Source: an uncultured Opitutia bacterium (GTDB taxonomy: Bacteria; Verrucomicrobiota; Verrucomicrobiia; Opitutales; Opitutaceae). From it: 32,664 nt of DNA. The notes beneath the pieces were generated by a model. The model had not been told where the DNA came from. It was given only the letters and a program-made list of their open reading frames with translations, and did no database searches. The DNA lies in the NCBI GenBank assembly GCA_903872425.1, contig CAIQKQ010000042.1, positions 1-32,664 on the forward strand, given 5' to 3'. This document shows, in pieces, positions 1-8,952 of the stretch. The first letter of the stretch is position 1; each line of letters begins with the position of its first letter. The position numbers and the translations under genes were made by a program.

Positions 1-1
1 C

Positions 2-3000
2 ACCTATAACCCCAGCCCTAACGCAGCCGTGCTCTGTCTCGCCCTCCAAGGCGACGGTAAAGTCATCGCCGGCGGCTCTTTCACTGGGCTCAACCCTGAA
101 GGCGGCGTCTCCACCGTTCGTTCCCGCCTCGTCCGTTTAAACCTAAATGGTTACCCCGATTCCGAATTCGATCCAAAGCCCAACGCCTCCGTCAACGCCA
201 TCGCGGTTCAAGTTGATGGTAAGATCGTGATCGGTGGCACTTTTAGCACCGTTCAACCTATCAATGATACGGCCGTTACCACTCGCAGTCGCCTCGCTCG
301 CTTTAACGCCGACGGCACGCTCGACGGTGCTTTCAACCCGAATGCCAACGGCAACGTCAACGCGCTGCTGGTCCAATCCGATGGCTCTCTTATCGTCGGA
401 GGTACTTTCACCACCCTGCGTCCTAACAACGATTCCGCCCCGTCCTCTCGCTCCTTCATTGCCCGCATTCTCGTCGACGGTACCCTCGATCCGGCCTTTC
501 TCACCAACTGCAATAGCCCTATTCAGACCCTCGCTGCTCAGGCCGACACTAAAATCATTGTCGGTGGGTATTTCACCCAGCTGCGTTCCAGTGGCTCCTC
601 GATTGCCGTGACGCGCAATCGCCTCGCCCGTCTCAACACTGACGGCTCCGTTGACACGACACTCGATCCTTCCGCCAACGGGCGCATCCTCACGCACGCC
701 GTCCAGCCTGATGGCAAGACTCTCATCGGCGGCTATTTCACGATCGTCGGTGGCCTCACCCGCAACTACCTCGCCCGCCTCAATCTCGACGGCACCGTCG
801 ACACCGGCTTCGCCCCCATCGCTAACGATTTGATCTCCACTATTAGCGTCCAAGCCGACGGCAAAATTATCATCGGCGGCGCTTTCACCAACATCAGCGG
901 TCTCACCCGCCGTTACCTCGCCCGCCTCAACGCCGATGGCACGGTCGATACCAGCTACGACCCCGCGCCCAGCGCTCAAGTCAGCTCCTTGGCCCTCCAG
1001 CCCGACGGTAAACTACTGGTCGGCGGCGCTTTCACCACCTTCCAGCCCAACGGCACCTCTGCCACCATCACGCGCAATTACCTGGCTCGCCTCAACGCCA
1101 ATGGCACCGTTGACAGCTTCGATCCCGGCGCCAACGGCACCCCCAGCGTCATTACGGTGCTCTCCGACGGCAAGATCCTGCTCGGTGGTAGCTTCACCTA
1201 CTTCACCCCGAACGCCGGGACCGTTTCCACGGCCCGCGCTTACTCCGCGCGCCTTAATTCCGACGGCACCGTTGACACCTCCTGGCAGCCCAACCTCAAC
1301 GGCAACGTTCTTGCTCAAGTCGTTCAAACCGATGGTAAAATCGTGGTCGCCGGGGCCTTCACCGTTCTTCAACCCAAGACGGACACCACTTTCACCACTC
1401 GCTACTATATCGCTCGACTCAACGCTGACAGCTCCGTCGATCAGAGCTACAACCCCCGCGCCAGCGCCCAGATCAACTCCCTTGCCCTTCAAAGCGATGG
1501 TAAGATCATAGTCGGCGGCCAATTTAGCTTCTTCCGTAACGGGGACGACCTCGCCAAAAACGTGGACATCAACCGCATCGCCCGGCTTAACGTCGACGGC
1601 TCCGTTGACACCGCTTTCAACCCCAACGCTGGCGGCCAAGTTAATTGCCTCACCGTTTTGTCCACGGGTAAAATCATCGTCAGTGGCGGTTTCAACGCCC
1701 TCACCCCCGCCGGCCAAGGCCTCGTTCTCGCCCCTAATCATATCGTCCGTCTCAACGCCAACGGCACCGTCGACAGCGCCTTCGATCCTGCCCTCACCGC
1801 CGCCAATGGCGGGCTAGTCAGCGCCCTTGCGGTTCAACCCGATTCCAAGCTCATCGTCGCCGGTGCGTTCGCTAACTTCGCCGGCGCCAACAGCCGCAAC
1901 CTCGCCCGTTTTAACGCTTCCGGCAGCACCGAAACCACCTTCGCGCCCAACCCCGATGGCCCCGTTTCCGCCCTCCTCATTCAACCCGCCCGCGGCACCG
2001 CCCTGACCACCACCGGTAACTTCGGCTGGTTCGAGCGTGATAGCTCACTGCGCTCCTCTTTTGAGCACTACGGCGTTCGTCAACTCACCGGCACCCTCCG
2101 CACCCTCCTTGTCCAAGCCGATGGTAAAATCATCGTCGCTGGCGCCTTCACCAACGAGACCGGACTCACCAACTCCAACCTCGCCCGCATTAACCGCGAC
2201 GGCACCTTCGACAGTTCCTACAAACCGCTCATCAACGGCGAAATCTTCGCGCTCGCCCTCCAATCTGATGGCAAACTCATCTTCGGGGGCTCCTTTGATA
2301 ACGTAAACGGCGTCGGTCGCAGCCGTATCGCCCGCTTGAATCTCGACGGCTCCCTCGACACCGCCTACGACCCCCAAGCCAACAGCATCGTCCGCGCCCT
2401 CGCGCTCCAATCCGACGGCAAACTACTCATCGGCGGCGACTTTATCACGTTTCAGCCCAACGCAGCGACCACCAGCACCTCGCGCAATTACATCGCCCGG
2501 CTCAACCCCGATGGGACCGTTGACTCCGCTTACAACCCCACCGCTAACGGTGCCGTTTACACCTTCGCCCTGCAATCTGACGGCAAACTCCTAGCAGGCG
2601 GTGCCTTCACTTCTTTCCAGCCCGGCGCTACCGGTACCGCCACCACCCGCGACTACATGGTGCGCCTCAATGCGGACGGCACCCTCGACACTGGCTTTAA
2701 CCCCATGCCTAACGGCGCGGTCTACGCGATCGCCCTTCAACCCGCCGACGGCAAACCCATCATCGGCGGGGTGTTCACCGCTATCCGCCCCAACGAACTT
2801 GGCTCTTACGGTCGTAACTACATCGCTCGCCTCAACACCGACGGCACCCTCGACTCCAACTTTGATCCTTCCGCTAACGCCGCCGTCAACGCCATCGCTC
2901 CCTATGGCGACGGCACGATCTTGGTCGGCGGTGACTTCACCTCCTTCCAGCCCAATAACGCCGCGTTCCGCACCAGCCGCACTCGCCTTGCCATTATCAA

Positions 3001-5278
3001 CAGCGACGGCGTCCTGAACGCAGGCTTCAACCCCGGCCCCAACGGCGCAGTCTACGCCGTTGTCGCCAACGCCGACGGCAGTGCCCTTGCGGCCGGTTCC
3101 TTCTCCGGCCTCCAAGCCGACGCGAGCGTCCTAGTCGGCGGCGCCTTCGCCACGATCGGCGGCTCCAGTCTCGCCAACCTCGCCCTCGTCGATGGCGACG
3201 GTAACGCCTCCCCTTCCTTTACGCCTAATCCCAACGCTTTGGTGGCCGCCCTCGTCCAGCAAAACGACACTAAGGTTATCGTCGGCGGTAACTTCACCAG
3301 CATCGCCGGCCTGCCCCGCAACCGGCTCGCCCGCCTGTCGATCGCCGGGGCGATCGATGCCTCCTTTAACCCGAACGTCGACGGCAACGTCGCCGCGCTC
3401 GCCCTCCAAGCCGATGGTAAGATCCTTCTTGGCGGGACCTTCTCTAATGTCTCTGGCGTCGCCTGCACCAATCTCGCCCGCCTCAATGCTAACGGCACCC
3501 TCGACTCCGCTTTCGCCCCCACCGCCAATGGCGCTATTAACGCTATCCTTGTTCGCCCCGACGGTAAACTCTTGATCGCTGGCGCCTTCACCAGCGTCAG
3601 CGGCGGCTCCCGCAACCGCCTCGCTCGGCTCAATGCCGACGGCACCCTCGACGCCAGCTTCACCACCGCAGTTAATGGCGAAGTCCGCACCCTCGCCGCC
3701 ACCGTCGACGGTAAGATTTTGCTGGGCGGCACCTTCACCACCGTCGCCAACACCGGCCGCACCAATGTCGCCCGCCTTAACGCCGACGGCACCCTCGACC
3801 CCACTTTCGACGCCCCCGCCAACGGCACCGTCTACGCCAGCCTCGTCCAAGCCGACGGCGCCCCCGTTCTCGGCGGCACCTTCACCACGGTCGCCGGTCA
3901 AGCCCGCTATAATCTGGCTCGCCTCACCAGCACCAGCGCCGCCGTCCAATCCCTCGTCGCGGCCTCCAACCGCACCTCCGTCACCTGGCAGCGCTCCGGT
4001 AGCAGCCCCGAACTCACCTCCGCACGCTTCGAATTCTCTACCGATTCAGCTAATTGGACTGACCTCGGCTACGGCACCCGCGTCGGCACCACCAGCAACT
4101 GGCAGATCACCGGCATCAATCTGCCTTCAACCGACACTTTCTACGTGCGCGCCTCGGGTCGCGCCAACGGCCTGCTCCGCGGCCTGCAGACGTTCAATTA
4201 CTCGGTCGCCCCCGCGTTCAACGCCATTGCCGCCGTCGGCGCCACCACCGGTACCTCCTTCCGCCTCGCCATGGCCGATGGCACCGTCGCCACCTACACC
4301 GCCGATGACCTGCCGCCCGGCATGACCCTCGACCCGGTAACCGGCATCATTACCGGCTCCCCCACTAACCCTGGTAACTACACGGTGACCGTCACCGCGA
4401 CCAACGCCGGCGGCGCCATCTCCACCCGCCTCAACATCACCGTCTCTTCCCCTGGTTCCGCTCGGGCCACGAGCACGCTGCTGTACAACCTCTCTGCCCG
4501 CGCCTCGGTTGCCCCCACCGGCCAGACCACCACCGGCTTTGTCATCACCGGCTCCAGCGACAAACGCGTCCTGATCCGCGCCGCCGGCCCGACGCTCGCC
4601 AAGTTCGGCATCGATGACGCCATCGGTAAGCCCCACCTACGCCTCTTCGACTCGGCAGGTAAACAGATGCTCGAAAACGCCGGCTGGTCCGGTAGCGCCA
4701 CCCTCTCCACGCTCTCCAGTCGCCTCGGCGCCTTTGCCTACACCACCGGCAGCGTCGATGCCGCCGTCATCGCCACCCTCGCCCCGGGTGGCTACACGGT
4801 TATCGTTAACGACGATGCCGCCAAGGGCGGCACCGTCCTCACTGAAATCTACGCGGCCGATGATCTTACGAGCACCGACACCCCGCGTTTGATTAACCTC
4901 TCCGCGCGCGCCGTCGTGCAAGCCGGCAAGCCCCTCATCGGCGGCTTCATCGTCACCGGCCAACCCGGCACCGTCCAAAAAATACTCGTGCGCGGTATCG
5001 GTCCCACGCTCGCCAAGTTTGGGGTCGCCAACGTCCTCGCCTCCCCAGTTCTCAAAGTCTACGACTCCACCGGCGCCCGCATCGCCTTCAACGACTCCTG
5101 GGCCAGTAGCGCCGAAGTCAGTGCCGCCGCCGCCACCACGGGCGCGTTTGCACTCGATGCCGGTACTAAAGACGCCGCACTTGTCCTCTCGCTCTCGCCC
5201 GGCTCCTACACGCTGGAGATCAGCACCGCCGGCGCCGTCGGCGAAGCCCTCGCCGATATCTACGCCGTCCCGCAATAA
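2..5278 (+). CDS. Delta-60 repeat (DUF5122-like beta-propeller) surface/secreted protein with C-terminal Ig-like (putative Ig) domain and two GPTLAKFG modules; 5' end outside window
   Basis: Dozens of imperfect 'LQxDGKIxxGGxFT..RNxLARLNxDGTxDxxFxPxxNG' repeats. The frame is open to the left edge (TYNPSPNAAV-LCLALQGDGK), so the listed GTG at 29 is internal. TAA at 5276-5278. Confidence 0.9.
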   Translation, partial: TYNPSPNAAVLCLALQGDGKVIAGGSFTGLNPEGGVSTVRSRLVRLNLNGYPDSEFDPKPNASVNAIAVQVDGKIVIGGTFSTVQPINDTAVTTRSRLARFNADGTLDGAFNPNANGNVNALLVQSDGSLIVGGTFTTLRPNNDSAPSSRSFIARILVDGTLDPAFLTNCNSPIQTLAAQADTKIIVGGYFTQLRSSGSSIAVTRNRLARLNTDGSVDTTLDPSANGRILTHAVQPDGKTLIGGYFTIVGGLTRNYLARLNLDGTVDTGFAPIANDLISTISVQADGKIIIGGAFTNISGLTRRYLARLNADGTVDTSYDPAPSAQVSSLALQPDGKLLVGGAFTTFQPNGTSATITRNYLARLNANGTVDSFDPGANGTPSVITVLSDGKILLGGSFTYFTPNAGTVSTARAYSARLNSDGTVDTSWQPNLNGNVLAQVVQTDGKIVVAGAFTVLQPKTDTTFTTRYYIARLNADSSVDQSYNPRASAQINSLALQSDGKIIVGGQFSFFRNGDDLAKNVDINRIARLNVDGSVDTAFNPNAGGQVNCLTVLSTGKIIVSGGFNALTPAGQGLVLAPNHIVRLNANGTVDSAFDPALTAANGGLVSALAVQPDSKLIVAGAFANFAGANSRNLARFNASGSTETTFAPNPDGPVSALLIQPARGTALTTTGNFGWFERDSSLRSSFEHYGVRQLTGTLRTLLVQADGKIIVAGAFTNETGLTNSNLARINRDGTFDSSYKPLINGEIFALALQSDGKLIFGGSFDNVNGVGRSRIARLNLDGSLDTAYDPQANSIVRALALQSDGKLLIGGDFITFQPNAATTSTSRNYIARLNPDGTVDSAYNPTANGAVYTFALQSDGKLLAGGAFTSFQPGATGTATTRDYMVRLNADGTLDTGFNPMPNGAVYAIALQPADGKPIIGGVFTAIRPNELGSYGRNYIARLNTDGTLDSNFDPSANAAVNAIAPYGDGTILVGGDFTSFQPNNAAFRTSRTRLAIINSDGVLNAGFNPGPNGAVYAVVANADGSALAAGSFSGLQADASVLVGGAFATIGGSSLANLALVDGDGNASPSFTPNPNALVAALVQQNDTKVIVGGNFTSIAGLPRNRLARLSIAGAIDASFNPNVDGNVAALALQADGKILLGGTFSNVSGVACTNLARLNANGTLDSAFAPTANGAINAILVRPDGKLLIAGAFTSVSGGSRNRLARLNADGTLDASFTTAVNGEVRTLAATVDGKILLGGTFTTVANTGRTNVARLNADGTLDPTFDAPANGTVYASLVQADGAPVLGGTFTTVAGQARYNLARLTSTSAAVQSLVAASNRTSVTWQRSGSSPELTSARFEFSTDSANWTDLGYGTRVGTTSNWQITGINLPSTDTFYVRASGRANGLLRGLQTFNYSVAPAFNAIAAVGATTGTSFRLAMADGTVATYTADDLPPGMTLDPVTGIITGSPTNPGNYTVTVTATNAGGAISTRLNITVSSPGSARATSTLLYNLSARASVAPTGQTTTGFVITGSSDKRVLIRAAGPTLAKFGIDDAIGKPHLRLFDSAGKQMLENAGWSGSATLSTLSSRLGAFAYTTGSVDAAVIATLAPGGYTVIVNDDAAKGGTVLTEIYAADDLTSTDTPRLINLSARAVVQAGKPLIGGFIVTGQPGTVQKILVRGIGPTLAKFGVANVLASPVLKVYDSTGARIAFNDSWASSAEVSAAAATTGAFALDAGTKDAALVLSLSPGSYTLEISTAGAVGEALADIYAVPQ

Positions 5279-5305
5279 CTCCGCGCGGCGTCTAAGACTC
5301 CTTCA

Positions 5306-5336
5306 GGTCGGTCCCTTCTGGGACCGGCCTTTTTTG
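5306..5336 (+). terminator. Rho-independent terminator of the delta-60 repeat gene
   Basis: GGTCGGTCCC-TTCT-GGGACCGGCC followed by TTTTTT, 27 nt after the stop codon. Confidence 0.88.
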
Positions 5337-5543
5337 CGCGTGGGTGGATTCATCGCATCCCGCTGCTTCCCGCCCGATCCAGGCATACTGCATTTACATG
5401 AGCAAGAGGCCCATACATCTACAAAAACGTGTTTTTATCAATATGACCGCGTCGTAATCGAGGTGAAACGAGGCTTGCGGGAAGCCTTAACTCATCAGGT
5501 CGTAATGTAACCCAGAAAACACCATTTATTACTGGAATTACTT

Positions 5544-5619
5544 TTTCTTACTGTTCAGTAAGAAAGAGTATTTTCAATAAGAAAAATTGACTAATTACTG
5601 AAAACAGCTAATTTTACTG
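5544..5619 (+). promoter_or_regulatory. Promoter/operator region of the AbiEi-like gene
   Basis: Perfect palindrome TTTCTTACTG-TT-CAGTAAGAAA (5544-5565), further TTACTG boxes at 5594-5600 and 5613-5619, and sigma70-like TTGACT (5587)-16 nt-TAATTT (5609) in an AT-rich island. Confidence 0.55.
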
Positions 5620-5623
5620 GGTA

Positions 5624-6691
5624 GTGAAAATAATTGAAATCAGTAATAATGCGGTTGTTCGATACGAAAGCGATATAAAACAACATTTTAGGGAATTGAT
5701 TGAGGTCGATCCAGACTTGAAATGGCATGCCTTGGGGGAGGTTCTTGCTGCGGGTCGGCGTGAGAATCACGTCGAGCTGCAACTCGACGGAAATACTTAC
5801 CGGTTTATCGCACTCTACTTCCTCAAACCCAGCATTCCTCAGCTGGAGTCTATATTGGCAGCTTGGACAGGCCAAAGCCCGCCGCTGCTAGTTGTCCCCG
5901 AGCTGAGCACACGTCTTCTGGCGTTCTGTCGCCTTAAACGGCTCGCTACGATTGACTTGAATGGCCAGGTCCACCTCCGGTTGGAGGGGCTGTTCGTAGA
6001 CCGCCGCGCGCTACCTGGCCGCTACATCCGATTTGAGCTGGAGCCCCGCAATATCTTCGTTGGGAAAAGCGCGCGCATCGTCCGTAGTCTGCTAACAGAC
6101 CGAGACCGTCTTTGGACTCAAAACGAACTGCTGAAGCGGACCAACGCCAGTTCAGGCCTAGTATCAAGAATAACTCAACACATTATAAGACAGAATTTTA
6201 TAGAAAAAAAGGGCCCGCGTGCGTTTCGGCTCTGCGATACGCTTGGACTCATCGACTCCTGGGTTAAAGCGGACGATTACAACCGCCGCTCAACGATCAC
6301 TCGTTACACCGTCTTTGGAAAAAGTCCGCGCGAAATTGCCGAGCAATTGACCTCTTGGGCCGCGGACCAGTCGGTGCCAATTGCCTTCACGCAGTGGATT
6401 GCGGGTTGGTTGCGCCATCCCTACAGCGAACCGGTCGTCACGAGCGCCTATGTCGCCCATCTGCCTGAAGCTTCTGCGCTGGAGCAACTCGGTTTCCGCC
6501 CCGTCAGTGATGCCGGCAATGTGAGTCTGCTTGTTCCAGAGGATGAAGGTGTCTTCATGGAGACACAGTCGGTTCAAGGATTGCTCCTCGCCAGTGACGC
6601 CCAAATTTATCTGGACTTACAAAACTGCGGCCTGCGGGGCCCTGAACAGGCCCAGGCGCTCCGCGATTGGGCCGGATTCTGCCGTCCATGA
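5624..6691 (+). CDS. AbiEi-like type IV toxin-antitoxin antitoxin/transcriptional regulator
   Basis: GTG start. Layout of N-terminal region, central winged helix (TDRDRLWTQNELLKRTNASSGLVSRITQHIIRQNFIEKKG) and C-terminal 'QIYLDLQNCGLRGPEQAQALRDW' resembles AbiEi-type antitoxins. Family call made from memory. Confidence 0.6.
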   Translation: MKIIEISNNAVVRYESDIKQHFRELIEVDPDLKWHALGEVLAAGRRENHVELQLDGNTYRFIALYFLKPSIPQLESILAAWTGQSPPLLVVPELSTRLLAFCRLKRLATIDLNGQVHLRLEGLFVDRRALPGRYIRFELEPRNIFVGKSARIVRSLLTDRDRLWTQNELLKRTNASSGLVSRITQHIIRQNFIEKKGPRAFRLCDTLGLIDSWVKADDYNRRSTITRYTVFGKSPREIAEQLTSWAADQSVPIAFTQWIAGWLRHPYSEPVVTSAYVAHLPEASALEQLGFRPVSDAGNVSLLVPEDEGVFMETQSVQGLLLASDAQIYLDLQNCGLRGPEQAQALRDWAGFCRP

Positions 6692-6783
6692 AATACGAAA
6701 CCTACGCCGAGTATGACCCAAGGGCTGTGTTTCAGACGCACCCGACTTTTCTCAACTTTGGCTTTGGGCCGCGGCGGCGGTGA
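6688..6783 (+). pseudogene. 31-codon ORF translationally coupled (ATGA overlap) to the AbiEi-like gene; possible stub of a lost partner
   Basis: ATGA overlap at 6688-6691. Reads [31 protein letters not shown] then TGA, running 32 nt into the 3' end of the oppositely oriented lpxD. Confidence 0.35.
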
Positions 6784-7798
6784 GTGCCGCCACTTGTTTT
6801 TCGAGGTCACGCAACTGCACAATTATCTCCGGCAAGCGCTGGATACCGATCCATTGACGCTTCGCCTGTTTGTCCGGCACCGCAGGGAAACCGAGCACGG
6901 TTTCTTTGTCGCCGACATCGCGCATTACGCCGGATTTGGCCCCGACGGTCACTTGACGACCAATTTTAAGGTGTCCGGCCACGCCAGATTGCGAGGCGAT
7001 CACGCAATAATCACCAAATTGGGTGCTGCCCGCGAAGCCGCATTGGCCCATGATCAAGCAGTGTTGGCCGAAGACGACGTTGTGCGCCACGTGCACGAGG
7101 TTATCAATTTTGGTGCCCGAGCCGATCACCGTGGAGCCCAGTGCGGCGCGGTCGATCGAAGTGTTGGAACCGATTTCCACATCATCGCCGATCACGACGT
7201 TCCCCACTTGGAGGATTTTCACGTGCCGGCCTTGATCGAAGACGTAACCGTAGCCATCGGAGCCAATCACGCTCCCGGCATGGATCGCGGTGCGATGCCC
7301 GATCTGCGTGTGCGCATAAACGACCACGTGGGGAAACAGCCGCACGTCATCTCCGAGTTGGCTATCGTGCGCCACATAGTTGCCGCCGAGCAGTGCCGTG
7401 CGCGCGCCGATCTTAACCCCTGCACCAATCACACAGTGTGGCCCGATGTGAGCCGTGGGATCAATCTGCGCGCTCGGCGCCACCGTCGCGCTCGGATGAA
7501 CGCCCGCCTCGAATTCCTCGGGCGGAAAAAACCATGGCAATACTCGCGCTGCCGCTACTCGGGCATTAGCCACGCAGATCACGACCTTCGTCGCCGAGGT
7601 GAACGGACCGGAAACCAAAATCGCCGCGGCTGCACTCGCGTCCGCGGCGGCAAAGTACGTATCTTTTTCGGCAAACGTTAGATCGCCGGCCCGTGCGCGG
7701 TCCGCTGCCGCGAATCCTGTAAGCCTCACCGTACCATCGCCGATTACCTCACCCTTCAGGAGCGCCGCAATTTCAGCCGCCGTGTAGGAGATAGGCAT
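6752..7798 (-). CDS. lpxD: UDP-3-O-(3-hydroxyacyl)glucosamine N-acyltransferase LpxD
   Basis: Left-handed beta-helix hexapeptide repeats, '[66 protein letters not shown]'. Confidence 0.96.
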   Translation of the reverse strand: MPISYTAAEIAALLKGEVIGDGTVRLTGFAAADRARAGDLTFAEKDTYFAAADASAAAAILVSGPFTSATKVVICVANARVAAARVLPWFFPPEEFEAGVHPSATVAPSAQIDPTAHIGPHCVIGAGVKIGARTALLGGNYVAHDSQLGDDVRLFPHVVVYAHTQIGHRTAIHAGSVIGSDGYGYVFDQGRHVKILQVGNVVIGDDVEIGSNTSIDRAALGSTVIGSGTKIDNLVHVAHNVVFGQHCLIMGQCGFAGSTQFGDYCVIASQSGVAGHLKIGRQVTVGAKSGVMRDVGDKETVLGFPAVPDKQAKRQWIGIQRLPEIIVQLRDLEKQVAALTAAAAQSQS

Positions 7799-7832
7799 GG
7801 GTGGGGAAAACCGGGCGGGAACAAAACCTAGG

Positions 7833-8849
7833 TTACAGGCCGCGGACCCCGACCATGCGTTGCGTGGGTACGTCCCAAACCTTGAGCTGCAGCGAGCGCC
7901 AGATATCTAAGGGCCATAACCGGACGATTTTGGGCGACTGCAATTCCGGCAGCGCCGCCATCACCTCAGGCAGGCGGTAGAACGGTACGCGCGAGTTAAG
8001 GTGATGAATGTGGTGGTAGCCGATGTTGGCCGTGAACCACGCCATAATCGGGCCGGTGCGCATGTAACTGGAAGATTCCAGCGCCGCCTTCTCGTAGGTC
8101 CAACCATCCTTGTCGCTAAAAGAGACGTCGGGAAAATTATGCTGCACGTAGAAAAAATACGAGCCCACTGCGTCCATAATAAAATGCGGGAGCAGCTGCG
8201 TGCAAATGACCGCCGTCCAGCCGCCAAAGGCGTAAAGAGCGTAGCTGATGGCGAGGTGCACCAGCACCGCAACCAGACAATCAATGTGCTCACGCGGATG
8301 GTTAAAAAACGGATAGATGCACATCCCGTGCAGAAACATGAACACGTAACCGAAAAGAATCGTGAGCGGGTGACGAACAAACAGGTAGTTGAAGCGTTTG
8401 CGCGGTGAGCTCTGGCGGAATTGCTCGGTGGTCATGATCGGATAGGAACCGATGTGGGAGCCGCGGAGCTTGGAATTGTGATTGTGGTGATGGTTGTGCG
8501 AGCTGCGCCATACACTGCTCGGACTGAGCATTAAAATCCCCATAAAACGCATGAGCCCTTCGGCGAGTTTCGAATGCGGCAAGAGCGCGTGATGCTGCTG
8601 GTCGTGATAAATTACAAAAAACCGCACCAGAAATAAACCGGCGAGCACGCTACAACTCAGCTTCAGGGGCAGGGGTAGGACGAACCGCGTCGCCGCGAGC
8701 GTGGCCGCAAGCAAGGTGAGCGTCGACAGAATGACCCACCAACTCGTCATGGGGTGGTCGTGAGCGAAGGGCTTGGTGGCAAGAATCAGCTCAGTGCCGG
8801 CCTTAACGTGCGGCGCTCGAGTCGGAGTAGGAGAGGAAGAAAGCGACAT
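7833..8849 (-). CDS. Fatty acid desaturase family protein
   Basis: Histidine boxes HDQQHH, HNHHHNH and HHIHH, hydrophobic segments. Start placed at MSLSSSP rather than the longer ORF start at 8897. Confidence 0.85.
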   Translation of the reverse strand: MSLSSSPTPTRAPHVKAGTELILATKPFAHDHPMTSWWVILSTLTLLAATLAATRFVLPLPLKLSCSVLAGLFLVRFFVIYHDQQHHALLPHSKLAEGLMRFMGILMLSPSSVWRSSHNHHHNHNSKLRGSHIGSYPIMTTEQFRQSSPRKRFNYLFVRHPLTILFGYVFMFLHGMCIYPFFNHPREHIDCLVAVLVHLAISYALYAFGGWTAVICTQLLPHFIMDAVGSYFFYVQHNFPDVSFSDKDGWTYEKAALESSSYMRTGPIMAWFTANIGYHHIHHLNSRVPFYRLPEVMAALPELQSPKIVRLWPLDIWRSLQLKVWDVPTQRMVGVRGL

Positions 8850-8952
8850 AAACTCAGCGCGACCGTGCCAATTCGGCGCCACGGTGCAAGGCCGCACTGC
8901 GAAGCATTTTCGTGACAGAGTTGGGACGCGCTGGGTTTCTCACCCGGCGAGC

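Noticed and set aside
936-4325. Plus-strand out-of-frame ORFs rich in Pro/Ser/Thr (936..1511, 2601..3017, 3633..4325)
   Set aside because: Frame-shadow products of the repeat gene.
143-4636. Long minus-strand ORFs (143..979, 1013..1741, 2591..3115, 3131..3949, 4127..4636)
   Set aside because: Low-complexity Gly/Ala/Val/Glu/Asp antisense shadows of the GC-rich delta-60 repeats; they mirror the repeat period and have no independent domains.
5423-5436. AAAAACGTGTTTTT short palindrome
   Set aside because: Only 6-bp AT arms; could be chance in an AT-rich patch.
5398-5457. 19-codon ORF MSKRPIHLQKRVFINMTAS upstream of the AbiEi-like gene
   Set aside because: Too short, with no supporting RBS or homology; cannot be distinguished from chance.
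6713-7681. 322-aa + strand ORF opposite lpxD
   Set aside because: Antisense to a clearly recognised lpxD; no protein-family character.
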